Shown here one piece after another: positions 23,264-32,545 of a stretch of 46,297 nt of DNA (position 1 is its first letter; the number at the start of each line of letters is the position of its first letter). Position numbers and translations under genes: made by a program. The DNA is taken from contig CASDYX010000012.1 of assembly GCA_949286215.1 (NCBI GenBank), positions 1-46,297 of the forward strand, given 5' to 3'. The notes beneath the pieces were generated by a model, which was given only the letters and a program-made list of their open reading frames with translations, searched no databases and had not been told where the DNA came from. The stretch is from an uncultured Pseudomonadota bacterium. Its GTDB lineage: Bacteria; Pseudomonadota; Alphaproteobacteria; RF32; CAG-239.

Positions 23264-24148
23264 ATGAAAGGAATAGTTTTAGCCGGAGGAAGCGGTTCTC
23301 GTTTGTATCCTTTGACAAACACTACCAGTAAACAATTGTTGCCGGTTTATGATAAACCTATGATTTATTATCCATTGGCAACTTTGATGTTGTTTGGAAT
23401 CAAAGATATTTTGATTATTTCGACCCCGCAAGATACCCCAAATATTGAGCGCTTGTTTGGTGACGGAAAGCGTTTGGGTCTGACGATTGAATATAGAGTT
23501 CAACAAGAGCCCAAAGGTATTGCTCAGGCATTTACAATCGGGGCTGATTTTATCGGGCAAGACGATGTTTGCTTGATTTTGGGGGATAATATCTTTTATA
23601 TGGGCGACCAACTCAAATTCTTTAGAGATGAAGTGGCACATAATCCGGGGGGAACCGTGTTCGGCTACCATGTTTCGGATCCGGAACGCTTTGGTGTGGT
23701 TGAATTTGATAAAAATCATAAAGTTATTTCAATTGAAGAAAAACCAAAAAATCCAAAATCAAATTATGCTGTAGTCGGTTTGTATTTTTATAAGTCAGAT
23801 GTGGTTGAAAAAGCTCGCCAGTTGAAACCTTCGGCCAGAGGTGAGTTGGAAATTACCGATTTGAATAAAATGTATTTGGAAGAAGGTCGTCTTAATGTGG
23901 TGACAATGAAGCGCGGAAATGCTTGGCTTGATGCCGGAACGCCGCAATCTCTGTTGGATGCGTCCAATTTTATCGGTATTATTGAAAAACGTCAGGATTT
24001 GAAAATCGCTTGTATTGAAGAAATTGCTTACAAACGCGGTTTTATTGATGAAGCACAATTAAATGAAATCATCAATTCGCTTAAAGACGGAATTGATTAT
24101 AAAGATTATTTGAAGAGAGTTGTTGAGGATTGCCATGAAGATTGTTAA
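23264..24148 (+). CDS. rmlA: Glucose-1-phosphate thymidylyltransferase
   Basis: It joins glucose-1-phosphate and dTTP to give dTDP-glucose, the first step of dTDP-L-rhamnose synthesis. The 294-aa length is standard. The nucleotide-binding signature LAGGSGSRLYPLT (residues 6-18) is followed by KQLLPVYDKPMIYYPL. Further family strings are QEPKGIAQAF, LGDNIFYMG (Mg-binding Asp) and WLDAGTPQSLLDA. AAGGA lies nine bases before the ATG. Its last 14 bases overlap rmlC, beginning a chain of overlapping genes that runs to rmlB. No other dTDP-sugar-modifying genes are visible, so rhamnose is the likely product. Confidence 0.96.
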   Translation: MKGIVLAGGSGSRLYPLTNTTSKQLLPVYDKPMIYYPLATLMLFGIKDILIISTPQDTPNIERLFGDGKRLGLTIEYRVQQEPKGIAQAFTIGADFIGQDDVCLILGDNIFYMGDQLKFFRDEVAHNPGGTVFGYHVSDPERFGVVEFDKNHKVISIEEKPKNPKSNYAVVGLYFYKSDVVEKARQLKPSARGELEITDLNKMYLEEGRLNVVTMKRGNAWLDAGTPQSLLDASNFIGIIEKRQDLKIACIEEIAYKRGFIDEAQLNEIINSLKDGIDYKDYLKRVVEDCHEDC

Positions 24149-24680
24149 GACACCGATTGAAGGTGTGGTAATTATTGAACCACAAATTTTTGAAGATGCC
24201 AGAGGGTATTTCTTTGAAAGTTGGAATAAAGCTAAAATGGCTGAGGCCGGTTTGGATTATGATTTTATTCAAGATAATCAATCTAAATCTTGTTATGGGA
24301 CTATTCGTGGTGTCCATTTTCAAAAAGGTGAGTTTTCACAAGCCAAGCTGGTACGCGTATTGCAAGGTACGGTCTTGGATGTGGCGGTGGATTTAAGAAA
24401 AGATTCTCCTACTTTCGGTAAACATGTGGCGGTTGAATTGTCGGCAGAAAATAATCGTCAATTAATGATTCCACGTGGGTTTGGTCATGGCTTTTCCGTC
24501 TTAACGCCGACGGCCGTATTTGCTTATAAATGCGATAATGTTTATAACAAAGCCTCGGAAGGCGGTGTGCGGTTTGATGATCCGGATTTGGGAATTGATT
24601 GGAAAATTAACCCCAAAGATGCAGTGTTGTCAGACAAAGATAAAGTTCTTCCTCTTTTGAAAGATATTACATGTTTTTAG
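24135..24680 (+). CDS. rmlC: dTDP-4-dehydrorhamnose 3,5-epimerase
   Basis: It epimerises dTDP-4-keto-6-deoxyglucose at C3 and C5. From the ATG at 24135 it has 181 aa, the usual RmlC length, starting MKIVKTPIEGVVIIEP; the in-frame ATG at 24120 would only lengthen the overlap with rmlA. Cupin-fold motifs: EDARGYFFESW, QDNQSKSCYGTIRGVHFQK with the catalytic His in RGVHFQ, VDLRKDSPTFG, IPRGFGHGF and the Tyr in AYKCDNVYN. GAGG precedes the start. It overlaps rmlD by 10 nt. Confidence 0.96.
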   Translation: MKIVKTPIEGVVIIEPQIFEDARGYFFESWNKAKMAEAGLDYDFIQDNQSKSCYGTIRGVHFQKGEFSQAKLVRVLQGTVLDVAVDLRKDSPTFGKHVAVELSAENNRQLMIPRGFGHGFSVLTPTAVFAYKCDNVYNKASEGGVRFDDPDLGIDWKINPKDAVLSDKDKVLPLLKDITCF

Positions 24681-25507
24681 TTGTGGGTGCCAACGGACAG
24701 TTGGGTAGCGAACTTAAGCTGTTGTTAAAAGATAAGGCTGTGTTCGTTGATAAAGATGACTTAGATATTACGGATGAAAATGCCGTGCTTGATTTTGCCA
24801 AAAAAGATAATTGGCAAGCTATTATCAATTGTGCTGCCTATACGGCCGTTGATAAAGCCGAAAATGATTTTGAATTGGCGCAAAAAATTAATGCCAAAGG
24901 CCCAGAAAATTTGGCAAAAACAGGTATTCCTTTGGTTCAAATTTCAACCGACTATGTGTTTGACGGAACGGCTTGTAAGCCTTATGTGGAGACAGATGCA
25001 ACAAATCCGCAATCGGTGTATGGAAAGACCAAATTAGAAGGAGAGCAAGCTGTTTTGAAATATGCCGATACAGCCGTGATTATTCGTACGGCTTGGCTCT
25101 ATTCAACATTCGGCAATAATTTTGTGAAAACAATGCGTCGTTTGGGAGCTGAAAGAAATCAGCTTAGCGTCGTGTTTGACCAAGCAGGGACGCCGACTTA
25201 TGCCAAAGATTTGGCTCAGGCAATTGTTGATATTTTGCCGCAAATTAAACCTCATAGCAAAGAAGTTTATCATTTCTCTAATGAAGGGGTTTGTTCGTGG
25301 TATGATTTTGCAACGGCCATTATGAAATATTCGGATTTGGATTGTGAGGTGTTGCCAATCGAAAGTAAGGATTATCCGACTCCGGCAAAACGCCCGAATT
25401 ATTCGGTCTTAAATAAAGCCAAAATCAAACGTGATTTTAATTTGAAAATTAATCACTGGACGGTCAGTTTGAAAGATTGTGTGGAGAAATTAGAAAATGG
25501 TTTTTAG
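24671..25507 (+). CDS. rmlD: dTDP-4-dehydrorhamnose reductase
   Basis: It reduces dTDP-4-keto-rhamnose to dTDP-L-rhamnose with NAD(P)H. The 278-aa short-chain dehydrogenase shows the N-terminal VVGANGQLGSEL, the family strings NCAAYTAVDKAE and STDYVFDG, the catalytic YGKTKLEGE (Tyr and Lys), RTAWLYS and QAGTPTYAKDLA. Start and stop overlap the neighbouring genes (10 nt with rmlC, 11 nt with the second MBOAT gene), a sign of tight translational coupling. Confidence 0.95.
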   Translation: MFLVVGANGQLGSELKLLLKDKAVFVDKDDLDITDENAVLDFAKKDNWQAIINCAAYTAVDKAENDFELAQKINAKGPENLAKTGIPLVQISTDYVFDGTACKPYVETDATNPQSVYGKTKLEGEQAVLKYADTAVIIRTAWLYSTFGNNFVKTMRRLGAERNQLSVVFDQAGTPTYAKDLAQAIVDILPQIKPHSKEVYHFSNEGVCSWYDFATAIMKYSDLDCEVLPIESKDYPTPAKRPNYSVLNKAKIKRDFNLKINHWTVSLKDCVEKLENGF

Positions 25508-26891
25508 TTCGTTAATCTTTTTGTGGATGTTTCTGCCAATCGTTTTGGGGCTTTATTTTCTGACTAAAGAAAACTATCGCAACGTCTTATTGCTGGTGGC
25601 CAGCTTGTTTTTCTATGCTTGGGGTGAACCGGTTTATGTCGTCATTATGTTATTGTCGATTGGAATTAACTGCGTATGTGGTTTGAAAATCGGTGTCAGT
25701 GATGAGAAAAAACGCAAAAAAGCTCTGGTGTGGGGCGTGGTCATTAACTTGGCCTTGCTCGGTGTCTTTAAGTATTCCGGCTTTTTTATGGAAAATGTAA
25801 ATGCGGTTTTCGGTCTTGATGTAGAGGTTAAAAAGTTACCCTTGCCGATTGGTATTTCTTTTTACACCTTCCAATCTATTTCTTATTTGGTGGATATTTA
25901 TCGTCGAGTTTGCGAGCCGCAAAGAAGTTTGGTTAAGATGGGGTTGTTTATTTCCTTCTTCCCGCAATTGATTGCCGGACCGATTTTGAAATATTATGAC
26001 ATTGCTGCACAAATTGATAACCGTAAAGTGTCTTTTGTTTTGTTTAATCAAGGGGCTGTTCGCTTTTTGCAAGGTTTGGCAAAAAAGGTTATTATTGCTA
26101 ATATTATGGCAAAAACTGCCGATGAAATCTTTGGCTTAGGGTTAAATGATATTTCTACGCCGATGGCTTGGATTGGTATTGTTGCTTATACATTCCAAAT
26201 TTATTTCGATTTTTCTGGCTACTCAGATATGGCTATTGGTTTGGGTAAGATGTTTGGTTTCCATATTAATGAGAACTTTAACTATCCGTACATCTCTACT
26301 TCAATTAAAGATTTTTGGAGAAGGTGGCATATTTCACTTTCAACCTGGTTTAAGGAATATTTATATATTCCGTTGGGAGGAAACCGTGAGGGCAAATTTA
26401 AGACCTATCGTAATTTGATGATTGTGTTCTTTATGACCGGTTTGTGGCATGGTGCAAGTTGGAACTTTGTGGTTTGGGGCTTGTTCCATGGCGTGTTCTT
26501 GGTTGTTGAGCGCATTTTGCAGGTAGAGAAATTCTTGAGATTTCGCCTTATTCAAACAGCCTATGCTTTGTTAGTGGTTATGGTTGGCTGGGTGTTCTTC
26601 AGAGCAGAAAACTTAAGTTCGGCTTTGGGGTATCTCAACAGAATGTTTGTTCCTTACAAAACCGATGTTTATTCAGCATACCTGTCCAATGAGTTCTTAA
26701 TGGTTCTGGTGTTGGCTGTTTTGAGCTGCGGTTTCTTAAAACTTCTGTTTGATAAATTGCCGGTTAAAACTGAATATAAGTTTGGATTTATGCGTTTGGC
26801 AAATCCGGCTTGGTGTGCAGTGATTGCTTATTTCAGTGTGTTACTCTTGGCCAGCAATACCTATAATCCGTTTATTTATTTCAGGTTCTAG
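25497..26891 (+). CDS. MBOAT family O-acyltransferase (AlgI-like), second copy
   Basis: The 464-aa polytopic membrane protein is a paralogue of the one at 21036-22442. Shared blocks include LLVASLFFYAWGEPVYV, LPIGISFYTFQSISYLVDIY, FFPQLIAGPILKYYD, YFDFSGYSDMAIGLGKMFGF, FWRRWHISLSTWFKEYLYIP and the His motif TGLWHGASWN. Both proteins end with the same peptide NTYNPFIYFRF or STYNPFIYFRF. It starts inside rmlD and lies immediately before two AlgJ-like genes, which should be its partners. Acetyl-CoA as donor is family knowledge. The acceptor is presumably the rhamnose-containing glycan made by this locus. Confidence 0.93.
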   Translation: MVFSSLIFLWMFLPIVLGLYFLTKENYRNVLLLVASLFFYAWGEPVYVVIMLLSIGINCVCGLKIGVSDEKKRKKALVWGVVINLALLGVFKYSGFFMENVNAVFGLDVEVKKLPLPIGISFYTFQSISYLVDIYRRVCEPQRSLVKMGLFISFFPQLIAGPILKYYDIAAQIDNRKVSFVLFNQGAVRFLQGLAKKVIIANIMAKTADEIFGLGLNDISTPMAWIGIVAYTFQIYFDFSGYSDMAIGLGKMFGFHINENFNYPYISTSIKDFWRRWHISLSTWFKEYLYIPLGGNREGKFKTYRNLMIVFFMTGLWHGASWNFVVWGLFHGVFLVVERILQVEKFLRFRLIQTAYALLVVMVGWVFFRAENLSSALGYLNRMFVPYKTDVYSAYLSNEFLMVLVLAVLSCGFLKLLFDKLPVKTEYKFGFMRLANPAWCAVIAYFSVLLLASNTYNPFIYFRF

Positions 26892-26893
26892 TG

Positions 26894-28021
26894 ATGAAAA
26901 AATTGTATGTCATATATCGCCTGGTGCCGGCTTTTATTTTCTGCGTTATTGTGTTTTGGCCGTTCTTGGCAAATGTGTTCTTTAGCAATACCGAGCTTTT
27001 GGATAATCGGCCATTGCATGAAAAACCGGCTAAGTTTGACCGCAATTTCAGCAAAAATTTTGAGGCTTATTATAATGATACTTTTGCCGGAAGAAAGGAT
27101 TTGGTCTCTAAATATATTAAATTGCAACAGGCATTAAAAATTGATACCGGCCAGTATTTTTACGGTGACAAAGGATGGATGTTTTATGATTCCATTAAAG
27201 TCAATAACGGCAATACCATGGTTGATTATTTCGGTGAAGTTCGGTTTGATGATAAACAACTGGCCAAAATGGTTGAGGGTATCAATATGGCGGCTGATTT
27301 TTATGCCAAACGCGGGGCAAAGTATTTTATCGTTATTGCGCCAAATAAAGAAGGTGTTTATTCCGAATTTATGCCTGAGCGTATGCAAAGAGCCAGAGTT
27401 TCTGATAAGTCGCGAATGGATGCGGCGGTTGAATATTTGAAAAAACATACAAAAGCGGTTTTTGTGAACTTAAAAGAACCAATTTTGCAAGCTAAGGCAG
27501 AATATCCTTATAATTTGTATTTTAAGAAAGATACGCACTGGAATAATATCGGAGCTTATGTCGGTTTTGAAAATATTGCTCGCGCCCTTAATCAAAATGG
27601 TATTTATTTACCACAAAAGCATTTGACGCTCGAGATGATTAAACCTGCTGGAAAGCAACATGTTGATATGCATCCAGAAGCTATGGAAATGAATTATCAT
27701 ATTGATTATTTGTCTCAGGCTAAACTTGATTGTGCAAATGCTGCTGGAGAAAAATATGTCTTCTTGTGCGATAATAAGTCGCAATCTAACGGTAAAACTT
27801 TGATGGTGTTGGGGGATTCTTTTGCAGGAGCTTTAATGCCTTTCTTAAACAGGGCTTTTGCTCATACAATCAATGCGCCGGCCGGAAACAAAAAATTGTC
27901 TTATTATGAGAATTTGATGAAAACTTATAAGCCGGACGTGGTGGTTGATGAGTTAATAGAACGCTATTTCTCTCGTTATGCAAATTACAGCCGTATCTTT
28001 TCGGGACATTATGATGATTAA
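26894..28021 (+). CDS. AlgJ/AlgX-like O-acetyltransferase, first of tandem pair
   Basis: The 375-aa protein has one N-terminal membrane anchor (about 8-30) and a periplasmic SGNH-type domain. Motifs: NTELLDNRPLHEKP, FEAYYNDTFAGRK, YGDKGWMFYD, YFIVIAPNKEGVYSEFMPE, the D-x-H pair in KKDTHWNNIGAYVGF (Asp213, His215) and the serine in LGDSFAG (Ser309). All three catalytic positions are present, so this is probably an active transferase moving acyl groups to an exported glycan. The ATG at 26894 is preferred; a GTG directly before it also fits. It overlaps the next paralogue by 11 nt. Confidence 0.87.
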   Translation: MKKLYVIYRLVPAFIFCVIVFWPFLANVFFSNTELLDNRPLHEKPAKFDRNFSKNFEAYYNDTFAGRKDLVSKYIKLQQALKIDTGQYFYGDKGWMFYDSIKVNNGNTMVDYFGEVRFDDKQLAKMVEGINMAADFYAKRGAKYFIVIAPNKEGVYSEFMPERMQRARVSDKSRMDAAVEYLKKHTKAVFVNLKEPILQAKAEYPYNLYFKKDTHWNNIGAYVGFENIARALNQNGIYLPQKHLTLEMIKPAGKQHVDMHPEAMEMNYHIDYLSQAKLDCANAAGEKYVFLCDNKSQSNGKTLMVLGDSFAGALMPFLNRAFAHTINAPAGNKKLSYYENLMKTYKPDVVVDELIERYFSRYANYSRIFSGHYDD

Positions 28022-29153
28022 GAAAATTTTCAAAAATATTTTTGTTTGGTATCGCTTGTTGCCCGCTTTGGTGTTTGTTTATTGGGTGTTTTATCCGTTT
28101 GTGGCAAATATGTTTTCAAGTAATACCGAATTGTTGGATAATCGTCCGCTGAAAAAAAAGCCAACGGAGTTAAATCTCAATTTTCCCAAAGATTATGAAG
28201 CTTATTATAATGATACTTTTGCCGGACGCAAAAGATTGCTCAAAAAGTACGGCAAAATTCAGTATAAGTTAGGGATTGATAACGGAATTTCTATTCAAGG
28301 GCAAAAGGGCTGGGCATTCTATGATTCGGCAAAGGTGCCTGATGGCTATACTTTAATTGATTATTTCGGAGAAGTGCGCTTTAGCGAAGAAGAGCTGCAA
28401 CAAATGGCGCAAGGGGTGGAAAAAGCAAGAGAGTTTTATGCGCGTCAAGGAATCGATTATATTATTGTAATAGCTCCAAACAAAGAAGCTATGTATTCGG
28501 AATATATGCCTGAACGTTTGCAAAAACAGCGCAAGTCAGATAAGTCACGTATGGATTTGGCGGTGGAATATTTGCAAAAAAATACCAAAGCCAAAATCAT
28601 TAATTTTAAAGATGCTTTAATGGCTGCTAAAAAAGAGTTGCCGATGGAAATTTATTTTCCGCTTGATTCTCACTGGAACGAAATCGGCGGATATGTCGGT
28701 TATACGGCAATGGCGGAATATTTAAATACATTCGGTTATCATTTGCCGGTGAAGAAAATTTCGGAAGATATGATTACGGTTGCCGGAAGCCAAAAATCGG
28801 ATTTGGATGTGGCCGGAATTAAAGATACTAATTATCATGTTGCATTTTTTGATGATATGAAAATACAATGTCTGAAGTATGAAGATCACGGTTTTATGCA
28901 AATTTATAAAAATCCTCATGCAAGAGAAAAGAAAACTTTGTTTATGATTAGAGATTCTTTTGGTATGGGATTGGTTCCTTATTTGAACAAGGCTTTTCAA
29001 AAAACTGTTTATGCGCATAACAAGCACAATAAGCGTGAGCAGTTAGAGGCTTTGATTGAAGAGCATAAACCAGATATTATGGTGGATGAATTGGTTGAAC
29101 GCTATTTTGACCGTTTCTTAAAATATAACGACTTATATGGAGATAAAAAATGA
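28011..29153 (+). CDS. AlgJ/AlgX-like O-acetyltransferase, second of tandem pair
   Basis: The 380-aa protein is a close paralogue of the preceding one with the same layout: membrane anchor (about 10-33), SNTELLDNRPLKKKP, YEAYYNDTFAGRK, GQKGWAFYDS, YIIVIAPNKEAMYSEYMPE, the D-x-H pair in PLDSHWNEIGGYVGY, and the serine in MIRDSFGMGL. The glycine before Asp-Ser in the first copy is arginine here (RDS), so specificity or activity may differ. Translation starts at 28011 or 28014, downstream of CGGGA and inside the stop region of the upstream gene. It joins rmlB through an ATGA overlap. Confidence 0.87.
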   Translation: MMIKKIFKNIFVWYRLLPALVFVYWVFYPFVANMFSSNTELLDNRPLKKKPTELNLNFPKDYEAYYNDTFAGRKRLLKKYGKIQYKLGIDNGISIQGQKGWAFYDSAKVPDGYTLIDYFGEVRFSEEELQQMAQGVEKAREFYARQGIDYIIVIAPNKEAMYSEYMPERLQKQRKSDKSRMDLAVEYLQKNTKAKIINFKDALMAAKKELPMEIYFPLDSHWNEIGGYVGYTAMAEYLNTFGYHLPVKKISEDMITVAGSQKSDLDVAGIKDTNYHVAFFDDMKIQCLKYEDHGFMQIYKNPHAREKKTLFMIRDSFGMGLVPYLNKAFQKTVYAHNKHNKREQLEALIEEHKPDIMVDELVERYFDRFLKYNDLYGDKK

Positions 29154-30178
29154 AATCTATTCTCGTTACCGGTGGTGCCGGATTTATCGGCGCGAATTTT
29201 GTTCCGTATTTTGCTAAAAAATATCCTGATTATCTGGTGATTAATTTGGATAAACTGACTTATGCCGGTAATTTGGATAACCTGGAAGACTGTCAGGATT
29301 GCCCAAACTATAAATTTGTGAAGGGCGATATTTGCGACCGTGACTTAATTGAAAAACTTTTTAGCGAATATGATATCAGGGGTGTGGTTCATTTTGCAGC
29401 CGAAAGCCACGTCGATAACTCCATTACCGGTCCGAAAGCTTTTATTGAAACCAATGTGTTGGGCACTTTTACCTTGTTGGATGTGGCCAGAAATTATTGG
29501 ATGAGCGCTCCAAACCAATTTAAGGAAGGTTATGAAAATTGCCGTTTTCACCATATCTCAACAGATGAAGTGTATGGTGCTTTGGGTGATACCGGATATT
29601 TTTATGAAACAACGCCTTATGACCCAAGTTCGCCTTATTCGGCTTCAAAAGCAAGTTCAGATATGATTGTGAAAGCATATCACCGTACTTATGGCATGAA
29701 TGTTACAATTTCTAACTGCTCTAACAATTATGGTCCAAAGCAACATCCTGAAAAACTTATTCCGAAAATTATTTCCAACTGTTTGGAAGAAAAGAATATT
29801 CCGATTTACGGTGATGGTAAAAATGTGCGTGATTGGTTATATGTTTTGGATCATTGCAAAGCGATTGATTTGATTTTCCATAAAGGACAATCTGGCGAAA
29901 CCTATAATATCGGTGGGCATAATGAAAAGAACAATTTGGAAATCGTAGATGCCATTTGTGCTATTTTGGATAAGAAAATGCCTAAAAAATCTGGTGGGTC
30001 TTATAAAGATTTGGTTGTCTTTGTTAAAGACAGACCGGGGCATGACCGTCGCTATGCGATTGATGCCACAAAACTTTCAACTCAGTTGGGCTGGAAAGCT
30101 GATGAAAATTTTGCCAGTGGAATTGTTAAAACCGTTGACTGGTATTTGGCAAAATTAACCGGTTCTAAAGCTGCGTAA
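29150..30178 (+). CDS. rmlB: dTDP-glucose 4,6-dehydratase
   Basis: It dehydrates dTDP-glucose to dTDP-4-keto-6-deoxyglucose, the second step to dTDP-L-rhamnose. The 342-aa protein has the NAD-binding GGAGFIGANF, HFAAESHVDNSI, the catalytic STDEVYGALG and YSASKASSD (Tyr/Lys), RTYGMNVTISNCSNNYGP and KDRPGHDRRYAID. It is separated from rmlA-C-D by the MBOAT and two AlgJ-like genes, an unusual gene order, but overlaps of four nt or more keep it in the same operon. Confidence 0.96.
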   Translation: MKSILVTGGAGFIGANFVPYFAKKYPDYLVINLDKLTYAGNLDNLEDCQDCPNYKFVKGDICDRDLIEKLFSEYDIRGVVHFAAESHVDNSITGPKAFIETNVLGTFTLLDVARNYWMSAPNQFKEGYENCRFHHISTDEVYGALGDTGYFYETTPYDPSSPYSASKASSDMIVKAYHRTYGMNVTISNCSNNYGPKQHPEKLIPKIISNCLEEKNIPIYGDGKNVRDWLYVLDHCKAIDLIFHKGQSGETYNIGGHNEKNNLEIVDAICAILDKKMPKKSGGSYKDLVVFVKDRPGHDRRYAIDATKLSTQLGWKADENFASGIVKTVDWYLAKLTGSKAA

Positions 30179-30185
30179 AGGAAAA

Positions 30186-31367
30186 ATGAAAATGAGATTC
30201 ATTAAGAAAAAAATCAGAAAAATCAGAAATTGGTGGTATTACCACAAAAAGTTACCCGATTTAAGAGCGCGTTTGGAGCCTTTGAAAAAAGATAAAACTC
30301 ATGCTTATAAAGTTGCGCTTTTTTCGCATGAGATGTCTTCAACCGGTGCGCCGATTATGTTGTTGGTGGTGGCTAAAGCAATTTTAAAAGACGGTGGTCA
30401 AGTGAGAGTCCTGTCTTATTTGGATGGCTCTTTGCGTCCGACTTTTGAGGCTTTGGGAATCGAAGTTTTCGTGCATCCGGGATTTCGGACGAATAAGTCT
30501 TTGATTAATGAATTTGCCGGTGATTGTGATTATGCTATTGCCAATACTGTGGTTACTTATCCGGTGATTTCACTCTTGAAAGGACCTGAAATTTTGTGGT
30601 GGGTACATGAAAGTCAAGTGATTGATAAAGACTATATTGCTCGCTATAAAAGAAAGAAATTTCGTCCCGATTTGGAAGCCAGTTTGGGAATGGCAAAAAA
30701 GGTTGCCGTGGTTACGGAATATTCTAAACAAGTGGTTCAAAAATATAGTTCTCATGTGAAAATTTTGAATTTGGCCATTGAGGATTTGTTTCCTGAGGGT
30801 ATTCCTCACAGAAAGCCACATGATAAAATACTCTTTTCTATTTTGGGGGCTGTTTGTCCGATTAAGGGGCAAGATGTGGCTCTGAAAGCCTTTACAACTT
30901 TGCCTGAACAATATCAAGAACAGATGACATTGTATATTGCCGGTCGTGATGTTGATGAATTTTCAGAAGATTTAAAACAGAGATATTCTCATCACCCACA
31001 TGTTGAATGGGGAACTTCTGTTCCTTATGATAAGTTGAAAGAGTTTTATTCTAACAGTGATGTCATTTTGGTGGCATCCAGAGATGAGTCTTTCTCTTTG
31101 GTGGCTTTAGAGGCTTGCATGGCTGGAAAACCATTGATTATCAGTACCAATGTCGGTGCGAAGTTCTTGGTTACTCCGGGAGAAAATGGTTTCATTTTTG
31201 AAAGTGAGAATATCGAAAGTTTACAAAAAGCCATTATTCAAATGTTGGAAAATAAGCATAGATTACAGGAAATGGGCGATAATTCTCGTCAGAAATATAT
31301 TGACAATGGTACATTGGAAGTCTTTTCACATAAGTTTTTGCAACTTATGAAAGGAGAGGATTTTTAA
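30186..31367 (+). CDS. Glycosyltransferase family 4 (GT-B fold)
   Basis: The 393-aa retaining glycosyltransferase probably adds a sugar to a lipid-linked surface glycan. The N-terminal half has ALFSHEMSSTGAPIMLL and WWVHESQ. The C-terminal donor-binding half has ILFSILGAVCPIKGQDVALKAF-type elements, FYSNSDVILVASRDESFSL, LEACMAGKPLI and the E-x7-E-type region that binds the nucleotide. The donor is not determined; dTDP-rhamnose is plausible given the operon. ATGs at 30186 and 30192 both fit after AAAGGA, the second better spaced. It is the last gene before a strong terminator. Confidence 0.88.
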   Translation: MKMRFIKKKIRKIRNWWYYHKKLPDLRARLEPLKKDKTHAYKVALFSHEMSSTGAPIMLLVVAKAILKDGGQVRVLSYLDGSLRPTFEALGIEVFVHPGFRTNKSLINEFAGDCDYAIANTVVTYPVISLLKGPEILWWVHESQVIDKDYIARYKRKKFRPDLEASLGMAKKVAVVTEYSKQVVQKYSSHVKILNLAIEDLFPEGIPHRKPHDKILFSILGAVCPIKGQDVALKAFTTLPEQYQEQMTLYIAGRDVDEFSEDLKQRYSHHPHVEWGTSVPYDKLKEFYSNSDVILVASRDESFSLVALEACMAGKPLIISTNVGAKFLVTPGENGFIFESENIESLQKAIIQMLENKHRLQEMGDNSRQKYIDNGTLEVFSHKFLQLMKGEDF

Positions 31368-31382
31368 TTTAGACGAGTTGAT

Positions 31383-31418
31383 AAAAAAAATCCCGAAGAA
31401 AACTTCGGGATTTTTTTT
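31383..31418. terminator. Rho-independent terminator of the rml/GT4 operon
   Basis: The stem ATCCCGAAG / CTTCGGGAT (31390-31411) has an AAAA loop, with an A8 run before and a T8 run after. It is symmetrical, so it can also stop the convergent terC transcript. Confidence 0.95.
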
Positions 31419-31429
31419 GTTCTTAATTC

Positions 31430-32392
31430 TTAGGCTTGCTTTTTCTTGGTGGAGATAAGTGAAGCTGCAATACCAATAAAGATAATTGAGAAAGTTATTG
31501 ATAATGAATGCCAAGCTTCCAATTTCCATCCAAAGTAGGGCAAGAATATCTTACTTCCGATGAAGATAAGAATAACCGATAAGGCTTGTTTGAGATAAAC
31601 AAAACGATATACGGCAGCTTCCAAAAGAAAGTATAATGCTCTTAAGCCCAGAATTGCAAAGATGTTACTGGTGTAGATGATGAAGATATCTTGTGTAATT
31701 AAGAAGATTGCAGGAATACTGTCTAATGCGAAGATAACATCCATGGTTTCTACAATTAAGAGCGCGAAAAACAGCGGGGTAATGTAGTGATGTCCGTTTC
31801 TTTTGATGAAGAAGTGTTCTCCATGAATTTCATGTGTTACGTGGAAAAACTTAGAAATCGTTTTGTATAGACGTGTTTCTTTTAAGGGTGTTTCTTCTTC
31901 TGAAGAAGGGAGAACCATCTTGATACCTGTGTAGAGCAAAAAGGCAGAAAACAGGTAGAGTACCCAGTGGAATTCTTTGATTAAAGCATCACCGACAAAA
32001 ATCAGAATAGCGCGCATAACCAGAGCTCCTAAGATGCCCCAGAATAAGACACGGTGTTGATACATTCTTGGAATTTGCAGTGATGTAAATACCAAAGAAA
32101 TAATAAAGACGTTGTCTAATGATAAACTCTTTTCAACCAAAAAACCGGTGAAAAACAGCAAGCCTTTTTCGGCACCTTCTTCGTACATAACAAAGACACC
32201 AAAAATGCAGGCTGCAAGAATATAGACAATGCACAAAACCAAAGTATGCATGAAATTCGGAACTTCGTTTTTACGATTAAAAAACAATAAGTCCCAGAGC
32301 AGTAATACAATAACTGCAATGCCAAAAATCACCCACATCCAAGTTTGGGAAAGTGTGGCGTGATGCGTAAATAAATATTGTAATTTTTCCAT
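31430..32392 (-). CDS. TerC family integral membrane protein
   Basis: The 320-aa protein has about nine hydrophobic segments. TerC/Alx proteins export manganese or assist metal loading of secreted proteins. The family signatures are VEKSLSLDNVFIISLVF (with the conserved Asp/Asn) in the first half and VETMDVIFALDSIPAIFLIT plus SNIFAILGLRALYFLLE in the second. The soluble loop between them carries EEETPLKETRLYKTI and GEHFFIKRNGHHYITP. The start is preceded only by AAAGAA, a weak Shine-Dalgarno. Monocistronic between convergent and divergent neighbours. Confidence 0.93.
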   Translation of the reverse strand: MEKLQYLFTHHATLSQTWMWVIFGIAVIVLLLWDLLFFNRKNEVPNFMHTLVLCIVYILAACIFGVFVMYEEGAEKGLLFFTGFLVEKSLSLDNVFIISLVFTSLQIPRMYQHRVLFWGILGALVMRAILIFVGDALIKEFHWVLYLFSAFLLYTGIKMVLPSSEEETPLKETRLYKTISKFFHVTHEIHGEHFFIKRNGHHYITPLFFALLIVETMDVIFALDSIPAIFLITQDIFIIYTSNIFAILGLRALYFLLEAAVYRFVYLKQALSVILIFIGSKIFLPYFGWKLEAWHSLSITFSIIFIGIAASLISTKKKQA

Positions 32393-32517
32393 CGTTCTTT
32401 CTTATGTGTTAAAGTTAACTTACTCTTTAGTGTTTAAGTTATTTGAGGAGGGGCGTCAATTCGTATCTCGGGGTAATTAACAAATAAAAAGGATTGTTTA
32501 TAGCGACATATTTAGAG

Positions 32518-32545
32518 TTGAATATAAAAAGTACGGCTTTATACT
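32518..32545 (+). promoter_or_regulatory. Putative sigma70 promoter of the pyruvyl-transferase fusion gene
   Basis: TTGAAT (32518-32523), a 16-nt spacer and TATACT (32540-32545) lie 39 nt before the ATG. Confidence 0.5.
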
